Below, one piece after another: positions 29,254 to 36,447 of a DNA stretch of 37,744 bases; the stretch's first letter is position 1; every line of letters begins with the position of its first letter. The notes under the pieces are model-generated. The model searched no databases and was not told the origin of the DNA. It was given only the letters and a program-made list of their open reading frames with translations. The stretch covers positions 1-37,744 of the forward strand of contig JADGEF010000022.1 in NCBI GenBank assembly GCA_016744515.1, in the 5' to 3' direction. Source of the stretch: Marinifilaceae bacterium (GTDB taxonomy: Bacteria; Bacteroidota; Bacteroidia; Bacteroidales; Marinifilaceae). Both the position numbers and the translations under genes were made by a program.

Positions 29254-30849
29254 TTAAAATCCATTCAACTTCATCGTCACTGTTGGAATAAGTAGTAAGA
29301 ATCCTAGTATAATAAGAACTACCATAAAACCACCAATCCATTTCACCCACTTATCGTATGGAATTTTAGCTACACCTAATACGCCAATTAAAACACCAGA
29401 GGTAGGTGTAATCATATTAGTAAAGCCATCTCCAAACTGAAAAGCCATAACAGTAGCCTGACGCGATACGCCAATCAAGTCTGAGAATTGTGACATCATT
29501 GGCATAGTTAAAGCTGCTTTGGCAGATCCAGAAGGAATAATAACATTGATGAAATTTTGAATCACGTACATCATACCAACTGATGCAATTTTACCAAAAT
29601 CATTCATCGATTTTGAAATGTAGAATAGGATAGAGTCAATGATTTGTCCTTCTTCCAATACGATTAGAATACCACCAGCTAAACCAACAATAAGGGCAGC
29701 AGAAAGAATATCACTCACACCTTCGAGAAATAATTTGGTAATATCATTAGCCGACTGACTGTATGCAATACCCGAGAAAATACCCATAGCAAAAAATAGC
29801 GTAGATATTTCCATAATGTACCATCCGTAGCCCATAACACCAACAATTAGATAAATAATGGTGAATAAAAGAAGGTTAAGAATGAAGAAGTGAACTGACT
29901 TACGTAAAGACATAAATCCGAATAAGGCAAATAAACCTGTTACAAAAGGAAGAACGTAAGTCGTTGTTTCCGAGTTACCAATTTTCAAGGTACTCTGTGG
30001 GTAGTAGAATGAGAATGTTGCCATTGTTACCAATAGAATAATATAAGTTACCCAAGCCGAAACAGGCGTATAGTATTCAATATTTTCAACGTCTGATGCA
30101 TGGTGTTTTCTCCAGTAGTTATCATCTGTGTAAACCAATGAGCTTTCTGGATTCTTGCGAACCTTAGCCGCATAACGTAAGATAAATGTGAAACCAATAA
30201 TATTAATCACGAACCAGCAAAATAGACGGTACTCAATACCCGAGAATAATGGCAGGTTAGATAAACCTTGTGCAATACCAATAGTAAAAGGATTTAATAA
30301 AGCGCCCGCAAAACCTAAGCCCGCAGCCACAAAACAAATCGCAACACCAACAATAGAATCGTATCCCATTTTAATTGCCATTGGCACAAAAATGATGGTA
30401 AAGGCTATGGTTTCCTCACTCATTCCAAAGGTGGCCCCAAATATGGAGAATATGAGCATGATTAGTGTCAGTATAATATTGTTGACGCCTATTTTCCGAA
30501 TGAACTTGTTCTTTTCGAGCCTCTTGGTAAACTCCAGAAAGGAGTAGATTCCCACATCGATTGACTTACTGGCATTCATGATCCAAAAAGCACCACCAAT
30601 AATCAGAATAAACATGATGATATCAGCTTTATCAACGAAGCCATTGAAAAATGAAGAGAAAACTTCCCAGCTCTGTCCACTATTATCCACCTGATGGTAT
30701 GAATCCTGAACAATAACAGAACGGTCGGTGCCATTAACATTTACAATAGTTCTGTCGTATTCTCCACCTGGAATAATCCAAGTTAAAATGGCAGAGAGAA
30801 TCACTATTGCAAATACAATAACGTAGGTGTGAGGTACTTTTTTAAACAT
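29254..30849 (-). CDS. YfcC/DcuC-superfamily membrane carrier
   Basis: This 531-residue inner-membrane protein has about 12-13 helices. The start MFKKVPHTYVIVFAIVILSA then ILTWIIPGGEYDR is characteristic of the YfcC family (C4-dicarboxylate anaerobic carrier superfamily). Later marks are IFGATFGMSEETIAF near 140-155, AALIVGLAGGILIVLEEGQI near 380, NFINVIIPSGSAKAALTMP near 430, and GDGFTNMITPTSGVLIGVLG near 470, which form the duplicated hairpins of this transporter fold. Relatives carry dicarboxylates, arginine/ornithine or short peptides. The gene is divergent from hutI, so transport of histidine or its breakdown product glutamate is possible but unproven. Confidence 0.85.
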   Translation of the reverse strand: MFKKVPHTYVIVFAIVILSAILTWIIPGGEYDRTIVNVNGTDRSVIVQDSYHQVDNSGQSWEVFSSFFNGFVDKADIIMFILIIGGAFWIMNASKSIDVGIYSFLEFTKRLEKNKFIRKIGVNNIILTLIMLIFSIFGATFGMSEETIAFTIIFVPMAIKMGYDSIVGVAICFVAAGLGFAGALLNPFTIGIAQGLSNLPLFSGIEYRLFCWFVINIIGFTFILRYAAKVRKNPESSLVYTDDNYWRKHHASDVENIEYYTPVSAWVTYIILLVTMATFSFYYPQSTLKIGNSETTTYVLPFVTGLFALFGFMSLRKSVHFFILNLLLFTIIYLIVGVMGYGWYIMEISTLFFAMGIFSGIAYSQSANDITKLFLEGVSDILSAALIVGLAGGILIVLEEGQIIDSILFYISKSMNDFGKIASVGMMYVIQNFINVIIPSGSAKAALTMPMMSQFSDLIGVSRQATVMAFQFGDGFTNMITPTSGVLIGVLGVAKIPYDKWVKWIGGFMVVLIILGFLLLIPTVTMKLNGF

Positions 30850-30867
30850 ATCTTTCTATTAGTTATA

Positions 30868-30947
30868 AGATGTGAGATATCAGAGATGAGATGATTTTTA
30901 TGAACTAAGCCATAGTATACAATTAAACTTTCTCATATCTTACATCT
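30868..30947. repeat. Inverted repeat in the spacer before the YfcC-type gene
   Basis: AGATGTGAGATAT (30868-30880) pairs with ATATCTTACATCT (30935-30947), 13 bp with one G-U pair and a loop of about 54 bases. Related words (GAGATGAGATG, ATCTCAATTCTG) recur beside it. It lies in the 343-base divergent spacer 30850-31192, which has no gene. Next to hutI, TACTTTCG at 31107-31114 is one base from the -7 consensus. Confidence 0.5.
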
Positions 30948-31192
30948 AAAATCTCAATTCTGATTTTGAGCTGTAAAAATAAGAACATTCCATAGAATAC
31001 ACTCATTATTGGCTAGATAATGAGTGTGTAATTGTATGTTATCGAAAAGGTTTGCATTTTTACGATTTTTAACCACATTAGAGGTGCTAAATCGCATCAT
31101 TTTATTTACTTTCGCAAAGTATAAATTGGCTATTATCAATTGATTACGATAATGAATGAATTGATAACTATAAATTATTAATCCGGAAAAGT

Positions 31193-32446
31193 ATGAAATT
31201 ACTTGTTAAGAATATAAAGAAACTGGTTCAGGTTGAAGATGAGCCAAGAAAGTGGGTTGCTGGTGCTGATATGGCTAAGCTTAATTGTATCGATAATGCC
31301 TTTTTATTAATAGACGAAGGTAAAATCGAGGATTTTGGAACAATGGTGTCAATGCCTAATTTCGATGAGATTGAAGGTACAGATGTTATGCAAGAAATTG
31401 ATGCAACAGGCCGCATGGTTTTCCCATCATTCTGCGATTCGCATACACACTTGGTTTACGCGGGTTCTCGCGAGATTGAATATACCGATAAGATTAAAGG
31501 TTTATCATACGAGGAGATTGCAAAACGCGGTGGAGGAATATTGAATTCTGCTAAGCGTATGCACGAAGCTACGGAAGACGAATTGTATGAATCTGCAATG
31601 GAGCGCCTTCACGAGATTATTGGAATGGGAACAGGAGCCGTTGAGATTAAGTCGGGATATGGCTTAACTGTAGAAGATGAACTCAAAATGCTTCGTGTTA
31701 TCAAGCGATTGAAAGAAACAACACCACTTATCATTAAGTCAAGCTTCTTAGGGGCTCATGCTGTATCTGCAGAATATAAAGGTCGTCAGGCTGAGTATGT
31801 CGATATGGTTATTAACGAGATGATTCCTATGGTAGCAGCCGAAGATTTAGCTGACTATATCGATGTATTCTGCGATAAAGGCTTCTTTACCGTAGAAGAA
31901 ACCGATCGTATTCTTAATGCAGGAATGAAACACGGCATGCGTCCAAAAATTCATGCTAATGAGTTAGATTATTCAGGCGGAATTCAAGTAGGTGTAAAAT
32001 ACAACGCACTTTCAGTTGATCACCTTGAGTTTGTAGGCGATGCTGAAATTGAAGCTTTAAAAGGATCGGAAACTATGCCAACGGTATTGCCAGGAGCAGC
32101 TTTCTTCCTAAACATGGTTTGTTCACCCGTTCGTAAAATGATGGATGCAGGTTTACCAGTTGCTTTAGCTTCCGACTTTAACCCAGGATCATCACCATCA
32201 GGAAACATGAAATTTGTTTTGTCATTGGCTTGTATCAATTACAAAATGCTACCACAAGAAGCGATTAATGCTACAACAATTAACTCGGCATACGCAATGG
32301 GTGTAGAAGATGAAGTTGGAAGTATTGCACGAGGCAAAATTGCAAACCTGTTTATCACAAAAGAAATTCCATCAATCGAATTTATGCCATATGCATATGG
32401 CAGCAACTTGGTCGATACGGTTATCCTTAATGGGCAAGTACTATAA
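31193..32446 (+). CDS. hutI: Imidazolonepropionase
   Basis: This 417-residue cytosolic amidohydrolase is the third enzyme of histidine degradation, opening imidazolone-5-propionate to N-formimino-L-glutamate. Metal ligands His84 and His86 lie in SHTHLVYAG. YTDKIKGLSYEEIAKRGGGI is the usual substrate-binding segment, SFLGAHAV and HANELDYSGG hold further ligands, and DFNPGSSPSGNM contains the catalytic/metal Asp and substrate loop near residue 325. The family length is about 400-420. Next comes a GxxExxY cassette and then ftcD, so the two pathway genes are neighbours in function; hutH and hutU are not in this window. Confidence 0.96.
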   Translation: MKLLVKNIKKLVQVEDEPRKWVAGADMAKLNCIDNAFLLIDEGKIEDFGTMVSMPNFDEIEGTDVMQEIDATGRMVFPSFCDSHTHLVYAGSREIEYTDKIKGLSYEEIAKRGGGILNSAKRMHEATEDELYESAMERLHEIIGMGTGAVEIKSGYGLTVEDELKMLRVIKRLKETTPLIIKSSFLGAHAVSAEYKGRQAEYVDMVINEMIPMVAAEDLADYIDVFCDKGFFTVEETDRILNAGMKHGMRPKIHANELDYSGGIQVGVKYNALSVDHLEFVGDAEIEALKGSETMPTVLPGAAFFLNMVCSPVRKMMDAGLPVALASDFNPGSSPSGNMKFVLSLACINYKMLPQEAINATTINSAYAMGVEDEVGSIARGKIANLFITKEIPSIEFMPYAYGSNLVDTVILNGQVL

Positions 32447-32467
32447 TAATTAGACGCTGAAGCTTAT

Positions 32468-32928
32468 ATTTCACGAATTAAAACGAATTCCACGAATGAC
32501 TGATTTGCTATATAAAGAAGAGTGCTATGCCATTATAGGTGCTTGTATGGCAGCTCATCGTAATTTGGGTTCTGGATTTTTGGAGAGTGTATATGCCGAA
32601 GCATTGATGAAAGAGTTTGAAAAAAGTAATGTGCCATACGAAAGAGAAAAGAAGATAGAACTTTTTTATGAAGGTCAAAAGATGAATAAATATTTCAGAG
32701 CTGATTATGTTTGTTTTGGATCAATAATAGTAGAGTTGAAAAGTAAATCATTTTTACTTAAAATTGATGAGCAGCAAACCATAAACTATTTAAAGGCAAC
32801 CAATTTTCAATTAGGTTTATTGGTGAATTTTGGAGAGAGTTCTTTAAAGTATAAGAGGTTTGTCAATACAATCAAATAGAACATCTATAATCATAAATTC
32901 GCGGAATTATTTTAAAATTAGCGTAATT
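32468..32928 (+). mobile_element. Inverted-repeat-bounded GxxExxY cassette
   Basis: The left arm (32468-32497) begins ATTTCACGAATTAAAACG and ends TTCCACGAAT, overlapping the start codon of the internal gene. Its reverse complement aligns with the right arm (32897-32928), which begins ATTCGCGGAATT and ends GCGTAATT. The first 12 bases differ by one change and the rest aligns with small gaps. Deleting the cassette would leave hutI and ftcD about 38 bases apart. No target-site duplication was found. The idea of mobility is inference. Confidence 0.55.
32496..32879 (+). CDS. GxxExxY family protein, PD-(D/E)xK-like
   Basis: This 127-residue protein has the naming motif as Gly27-Phe-Leu-Glu30-Ser-Val-Tyr33. 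The family has no established function. What is visible fits a PD-(D/E)xK nuclease-like fold: Asp70 (FRADYV), then Glu80-x-Lys82 (VELKSK) on the next strand, and a Q-x3-Y element (Gln94 to Tyr98 in EQQTINYLK) like that of RecB-type nucleases. The strand after it (LGLLVNFG) completes the fold. The start codon lies inside the left inverted repeat and the stop lies 17 bases before the right one, so the whole cassette is one gene plus arms. It sits between two histidine-pathway genes to which it has no evident metabolic link. Similar genes recur as isolated copies in many Bacteroidota. Confidence 0.9.
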   Translation: MTDLLYKEECYAIIGACMAAHRNLGSGFLESVYAEALMKEFEKSNVPYEREKKIELFYEGQKMNKYFRADYVCFGSIIVELKSKSFLLKIDEQQTINYLKATNFQLGLLVNFGESSLKYKRFVNTIK

Positions 32929-32945
32929 AAAAATTTATATATACA

Positions 32946-34646
32946 ATGAAACAATTAATCGAATGTGTCCCTAATTTCTCTGAAGGGAACGACATGAATA
33001 TCATTAAGCAGATAACTGACGAAATTGAATCTGTAGAAGGTGTAAGCCTTGTTGATGTTGACCCAGGTAAAGCAACTAACCGTACTGTAGTAACTATGGT
33101 TGGTACGCCTGACGAGGTTTTAGAAGCAGCTGTAAAAGCTGTTAAAAAAGCGGCTGAGTTAATCGATATGAGTAAGCACTCAGGTGCTCACCCACGTTTC
33201 GGAGCAACTGACGTTTGTCCATTGGTACCTGTTGCCAATATTACTATGGAAGAAACAGTTGAGTATGCACACAAATTGGCTGAGCGTATCGGTACTGAGT
33301 TAAACATTCCTGTATATTGCTACGAGAACGCAGCACGTATCGAAGAGCGTAAGAATTTAGCTGTATGTCGTGCCGGTGAGTACGAAGCAGTAAAAGATCG
33401 TATTGGAACTGAGCGTTGGAAACCTGATTTTGGACCTGCTGAATTTACCGATGCTGTTGCTAAGTCGGGTGTTACTGCAGTAAGTGCACGTAACTTCCTA
33501 GTAGCATATAACTTCAACCTAAACACCACTTCTACACGTCGTGCCAATGCAATTGCATTCGATGTTCGCGAAAGAGGTCGTACTAAGCGCGAAGGAAATC
33601 CATCAACAGGAAAAATCGTAAAAGATGCCAATGGTAAGCCAGTAATGACTCCAGGAACATTGAAAGCGACTAAGGCTATTGGATGGTTTATCGAGGAGTT
33701 TGGCGTTGCTCAAATCTCTATGAATATGACTGATATATCTATCACTTCTATTCATAAAGCTTTCGACGAAGTTTGTGCGAAATCTCAAGCTCGTGGAATC
33801 CGCGTTACAGGTTCCGAATTAGTAGGTGTTGTGCCATTGCAGGCTATGTTAGATGCAGGTAAGCATTACTTACGCATGCAAGGTCGTTCAACAGGTATTG
33901 CCGATCGCGAGATTATTAAAATCGCCGTTAAATCCTTAGGATTAGACGAACTTTACCCATTCGAAGCTGACAAGAAAATCATCGAGTATATTCTTGAGAA
34001 CGAAGCTAAGAAAGGCGCTAAGAAATTAGTTGACATGAGCTTAACAGCTTTTGTTGAAGAAACCGCTTCTGAATCTATGGCTCCAGGTGGAGGATCAATC
34101 TCTGCTTATATGGGTGCAATGGGTGCTGCTCTTGGTTCAATGGTTGCTAACCTATCGGCTCACAAGCCAGGATGGGACGATCGTTGGGAAGAGTTCTCTG
34201 ATTGGGCTGAGAAAGGTAAATTCTACCATACTAAGCTAAACTGGTTAGTTGACGAAGATACCAATGCCTTCAACAAAATTATGGATGCCATCCGTTTACC
34301 TAAGAAAACTGACGCTGAAAAAGCGGCACGTACCGAGGCAATGGAAGAAGCAACAAAATTTGCGACTATGGTTCCTTTCCAAACCATGGAATTGTGCTTA
34401 GGCTGCATGGACGTATGTAAAGCAATGGCCGAAATCGGAAACCCGAATTCAATTACCGACGCAGGCGTAGGCGCACTAGCCGCACGTTCGGGCGTATTAG
34501 GTGCTTACATGAACGTGAAAATTAACGCAGCCGATTTAGCTGATAAAGCTTGGTCTGCCGATATCCTTGCAAAAGGACAAGCAATTGTAGACAAGGCTGT
34601 AGCACTCGAAAACGAGATTGTAGCAATGGTAAACGCTAAAATCTAA
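32946..34646 (+). CDS. ftcD: Glutamate formimidoyltransferase / formiminotetrahydrofolate cyclodeaminase
   Basis: This 566-residue bifunctional enzyme moves the formimino group of N-formimino-L-glutamate to tetrahydrofolate, giving glutamate, and then cyclises the product to 5,10-methenyl-THF with release of ammonia. The transferase part covers about 1-325, with catalytic His82 in SKHSGAHPRFGATD and the folate-site stretch VPNFSEGND at the start. The cyclodeaminase part covers about 355-566, recognised by SMAPGGGSISAYMGAMGAAL and the helical FNKIMDAIRLPKKT region; the end PNSITDAGVGALAARSGVLG is also typical. The fusion is the same as in animals. With hutI it forms the last two steps of histidine use. 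It ends at a clear terminator. Confidence 0.96.
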   Translation: MKQLIECVPNFSEGNDMNIIKQITDEIESVEGVSLVDVDPGKATNRTVVTMVGTPDEVLEAAVKAVKKAAELIDMSKHSGAHPRFGATDVCPLVPVANITMEETVEYAHKLAERIGTELNIPVYCYENAARIEERKNLAVCRAGEYEAVKDRIGTERWKPDFGPAEFTDAVAKSGVTAVSARNFLVAYNFNLNTTSTRRANAIAFDVRERGRTKREGNPSTGKIVKDANGKPVMTPGTLKATKAIGWFIEEFGVAQISMNMTDISITSIHKAFDEVCAKSQARGIRVTGSELVGVVPLQAMLDAGKHYLRMQGRSTGIADREIIKIAVKSLGLDELYPFEADKKIIEYILENEAKKGAKKLVDMSLTAFVEETASESMAPGGGSISAYMGAMGAALGSMVANLSAHKPGWDDRWEEFSDWAEKGKFYHTKLNWLVDEDTNAFNKIMDAIRLPKKTDAEKAARTEAMEEATKFATMVPFQTMELCLGCMDVCKAMAEIGNPNSITDAGVGALAARSGVLGAYMNVKINAADLADKAWSADILAKGQAIVDKAVALENEIVAMVNAKI

Positions 34647-34671
34647 TAGCGAACCACACTATATTTTATTC

Positions 34672-34708
34672 AGACCTGTCAAGATTTTAAATCCTGACAG
34701 GTCTTTTT
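34672..34708 (+). terminator. Terminator of ftcD
   Basis: AGACCTGTCAAGAT (34672-34685) pairs with ATCCTGACAGGTCT (34691-34704) with one mismatch, followed by five T. Confidence 0.9.
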
Positions 34709-34714
34709 ATTTAT

Positions 34715-34754
34715 TGTCATTACGAAAGAGCCTAAGCGACTGAAGTAATCTCAT
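34715..34754 (+). repeat. Interspersed repeat, GTCATT...AATCTC type, copy 1
   Basis: The stretch beginning TTGTCATTACGAAAGAGCC and ending GTAATCTCA aligns over 40 bases with 36131-36170. It is the forward form of a family that also appears reversed at 36025-36053, 36216-36249 and 37576-37604. It begins a gene-free spacer (34647-35231, 585 bases) filled with such words; another fragment at 35074-35098 (GTCATGCTCTGACTCTAAGC) matches the inner part of the 106-bp repeat. Confidence 0.65.
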
Positions 34755-34818
34755 ATTTATATAACAAGCTTAATCATTTCACTTTCTCTTCCCGGTCCCA
34801 GAGCGGAGTCGAAGGGCA

Positions 34819-34861
34819 GGAGGAGTACCCGTCCCGATTTATCGGGAGAGGGGGAGGTGGT
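34819..34861 (+). repeat. 43-bp hairpin repeat, copy 1
   Basis: It starts GGAGGAGTACCCGT and ends GGGGGAGGTGGT, with a central stem CCCGAT-TT-ATCGGG. The second copy is at 36347-36388, where the stem is TTCGAT-TT-ATCGAA: both sides changed together. Confidence 0.7.
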
Positions 34862-35195
34862 TTAAAGAAAAATATTTGGGCGTTCCTTCTCCCCAACATC
34901 AGAATCTAAAATACCCCACAACGCAGTGCATTAATTAGAATAGAGAATCATCCTAGAGTCAAGTCGAAAGGCAGGCTTTCCGCTACAACTCCTCGTATGG
35001 CTTTCGTCCCTCAAACCATACTGTGGGGTTTCCACTACAATCCTTAACGCAAGCCTCGCATCAAACTTAACCCGTCATGCTCTGACTCTAAGCAAGCCTC
35101 AATTCCACACACACACATAAAGATGAAGAAAGGGAACTGAATGCTCCCTTCTTTGCTGCTTTATAAGACAATACAGCTATTAACCAATAAAATAG

Positions 35196-35203
35196 TAAGT
35201 TTG
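35196..35203 (+). promoter_or_regulatory. -7 box of the orphan gene at 35232
   Basis: TAAGTTTG matches TAnnTTTG and lies 29 bases before the ATG. No TTTG is seen 19-21 bases upstream. Confidence 0.5.
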
Positions 35204-35231
35204 CATTACTCTAATCACAAAACAAATCCGA

Positions 35232-35789
35232 ATGAATAAAAAACAACTTCAAATAGCAGATATAGTATTAACCTTCTACTATAAAAATAGGCAACCCACA
35301 AGTATTCAAAATGCTTTTAACACCAAGATAATTGAACAACTTAATTACCCAGGTCACAGAGAATACAGAGATGATTTAACCTTTGTTAGAGACATCTTGA
35401 GTAATAAATACCTAATAGACAACAATATTAATAGCAATGATGATTATTGCAAAATTACTTCTACTGGAATTCAATTCATTCAAGACCATGAAACCTACAC
35501 CGTCTATATAAATCATCAAAAAATAGAGGAAGAAAAAGCCCAAACGAAAGCAAATAAACAAAGGAAATGGGATTCGTTCATGAAGATTGTTAATGATTTC
35601 AATGCAATAGGAAAAGCTGTTTCAATGCTTGTTCCTGCTATTTTATTTATCCTTTCAATAATATTTAGTGAGCAAGTTTCAGTGACAAAAAAAGCTGTTT
35701 TTGATTTTCTTAGACCTAATACAACTACCCAGCAAGCCACCACAATCTCAGACACAATCCAACAACAAAAAATAATAAATGGGCATTGA
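35232..35789 (+). CDS. Hypothetical protein with one C-terminal membrane helix
   Basis: This is a 185-residue protein of no family that I recognise. The first 90 residues look like a small winged-helix-type domain (helix QIADIVLTFYYKNRQPTS, helix DDLTFVRDILSNKYLIDNN, then CKITSTGIQFIQDHE as a possible wing). A charged helical segment follows (about 98-118, EEEKAQTKANKQRKWDSF), then one hydrophobic helix (about 129-147, AVSMLVPAILFILSIIFS) and a polar tail rich in Thr and Gln. The N-terminus is probably cytoplasmic. It has its own -7 box and is surrounded on both sides by repeats, in an accessory segment. A DNA-binding or sensor role anchored to the membrane is possible but only suggested by the shape. 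Confidence 0.65.
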   Translation: MNKKQLQIADIVLTFYYKNRQPTSIQNAFNTKIIEQLNYPGHREYRDDLTFVRDILSNKYLIDNNINSNDDYCKITSTGIQFIQDHETYTVYINHQKIEEEKAQTKANKQRKWDSFMKIVNDFNAIGKAVSMLVPAILFILSIIFSEQVSVTKKAVFDFLRPNTTTQQATTISDTIQQQKIINGH

Positions 35790-35804
35790 ATCATCCGCTT
35801 GAGT

Positions 35805-35999
35805 GAGCTTGTAGCTCGTGTTCTATTCAATTTCTCAATAGAAGTAAATCGGCTTACCGTATGTGATGAGATTGCTACCCCCATCTGCCGCCAGTTTGTA
35901 ACTGGTGGTAATTATCAATTTTGAATAATGGAAATCTCCCTACTACAAAATTCATTGGATAGAAGTTCTTGTTGGGTTAAATCACAAGTCAAAGACTTG
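35805..35999. repeat. Scattered micro-hairpin words
   Basis: Three small perfect or near-perfect dyads with 3-base loops occur here: GAGCT-TGT-AGCTC (35805-35817), CCGCCAGTT-TGT-AACTGGTGG (35888-35908, one G-U) and CAAGTC-AAA-GACTTG (35985-35999). They belong to the same class as the array at 37313. The spacer 35790-36429 (640 bases) has no supportable gene. It also holds a run of nine G at 36007-36015. Confidence 0.6.
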
Positions 36000-36015
36000 C
36001 GATATTGGGGGGGGG

Positions 36016-36121
36016 CATTTATCATGAGATTGCCACGTCCTCATACTTCGTCCTCGCAAAGACAGCCTTTAATTGTCATGCTCCGACTATAAGTAAGCCG
36101 TAAATGTCGGGGTATGACTAA
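36016..36121 (+). repeat. 106-bp direct repeat, copy A
   Basis: It begins CATTTATCATGAGATTGCC and ends GGGGTATGACTAA. It differs from copy B (37567-37672) at three of 106 positions with no gaps. The right half folds as GTCATGCTCCGAC with GTCGGGGTATGAC (13 bp, two G-U). Confidence 0.9.
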
Positions 36122-36130
36122 ATAAATACC

Positions 36131-36249
36131 TTGTCATTGTGAGGGAGCCATAGCGACTGTAACAATCTCTCAATAGAAGCGAATCAGCTTATTGCGATCA
36201 CTGTGCTTATATTATAAGATTGCCACGTCCTCATTCTTCGTCCTCACAA
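36131..36249. repeat. Inverted pair of GTCATT...AATCTC repeats
   Basis: A forward copy (36131-36170, TTGTCATTGTGAGGGAGCC ... AACAATCTCT) is followed by a reversed copy (36216-36249, AAGATTGCCACGTCC ... GTCCTCACAA). The two can pair at their ends. The unit between them, beginning CAATAGAAGCGAATCAGCTT, recurs in degenerate form near 35834-35856. Confidence 0.65.
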
Positions 36250-36346
36250 GCCTTTAAAGAGTGAGACCCTCAAGTCCGAAATCGTGACTTATCAAGCGTA
36301 TGAGTCGCAGATACCTAGTAATTAAATTTCTTCTCCTTATTTTCAA

Positions 36347-36388
36347 GGAGGTGTACCCGTTTCGATTTATCGAAATGGGGGAGGTGGT
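36347..36388 (+). repeat. 43-bp hairpin repeat, copy 2
   Basis: It begins GGAGGTGTACCCGT and ends GGGGGAGGTGGTG. CCCGTTTCGAT pairs with ATCGAAATGGG over 11 bp with one G-U. Copy 1 is at 34819-34861 with compensatory differences. Confidence 0.7.
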
Positions 36389-36447
36389 GTTTAATGCAAG
36401 TTTTGAGCCTTGCATATTTTTCATAACTTGTGAAAAAAAACATTGCT

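Noticed and set aside
32496..32879. GxxExxY gene as a member of the histidine pathway
   Set aside because: Its sequence is nuclease-like rather than metabolic, and the inverted repeats explain its place as an insertion.
35516..35884. 122-codon minus-strand frame opposite the orphan gene
   Set aside because: It runs antisense to the better supported gene at 35232-35789, which has a -7 box and a plausible domain order.
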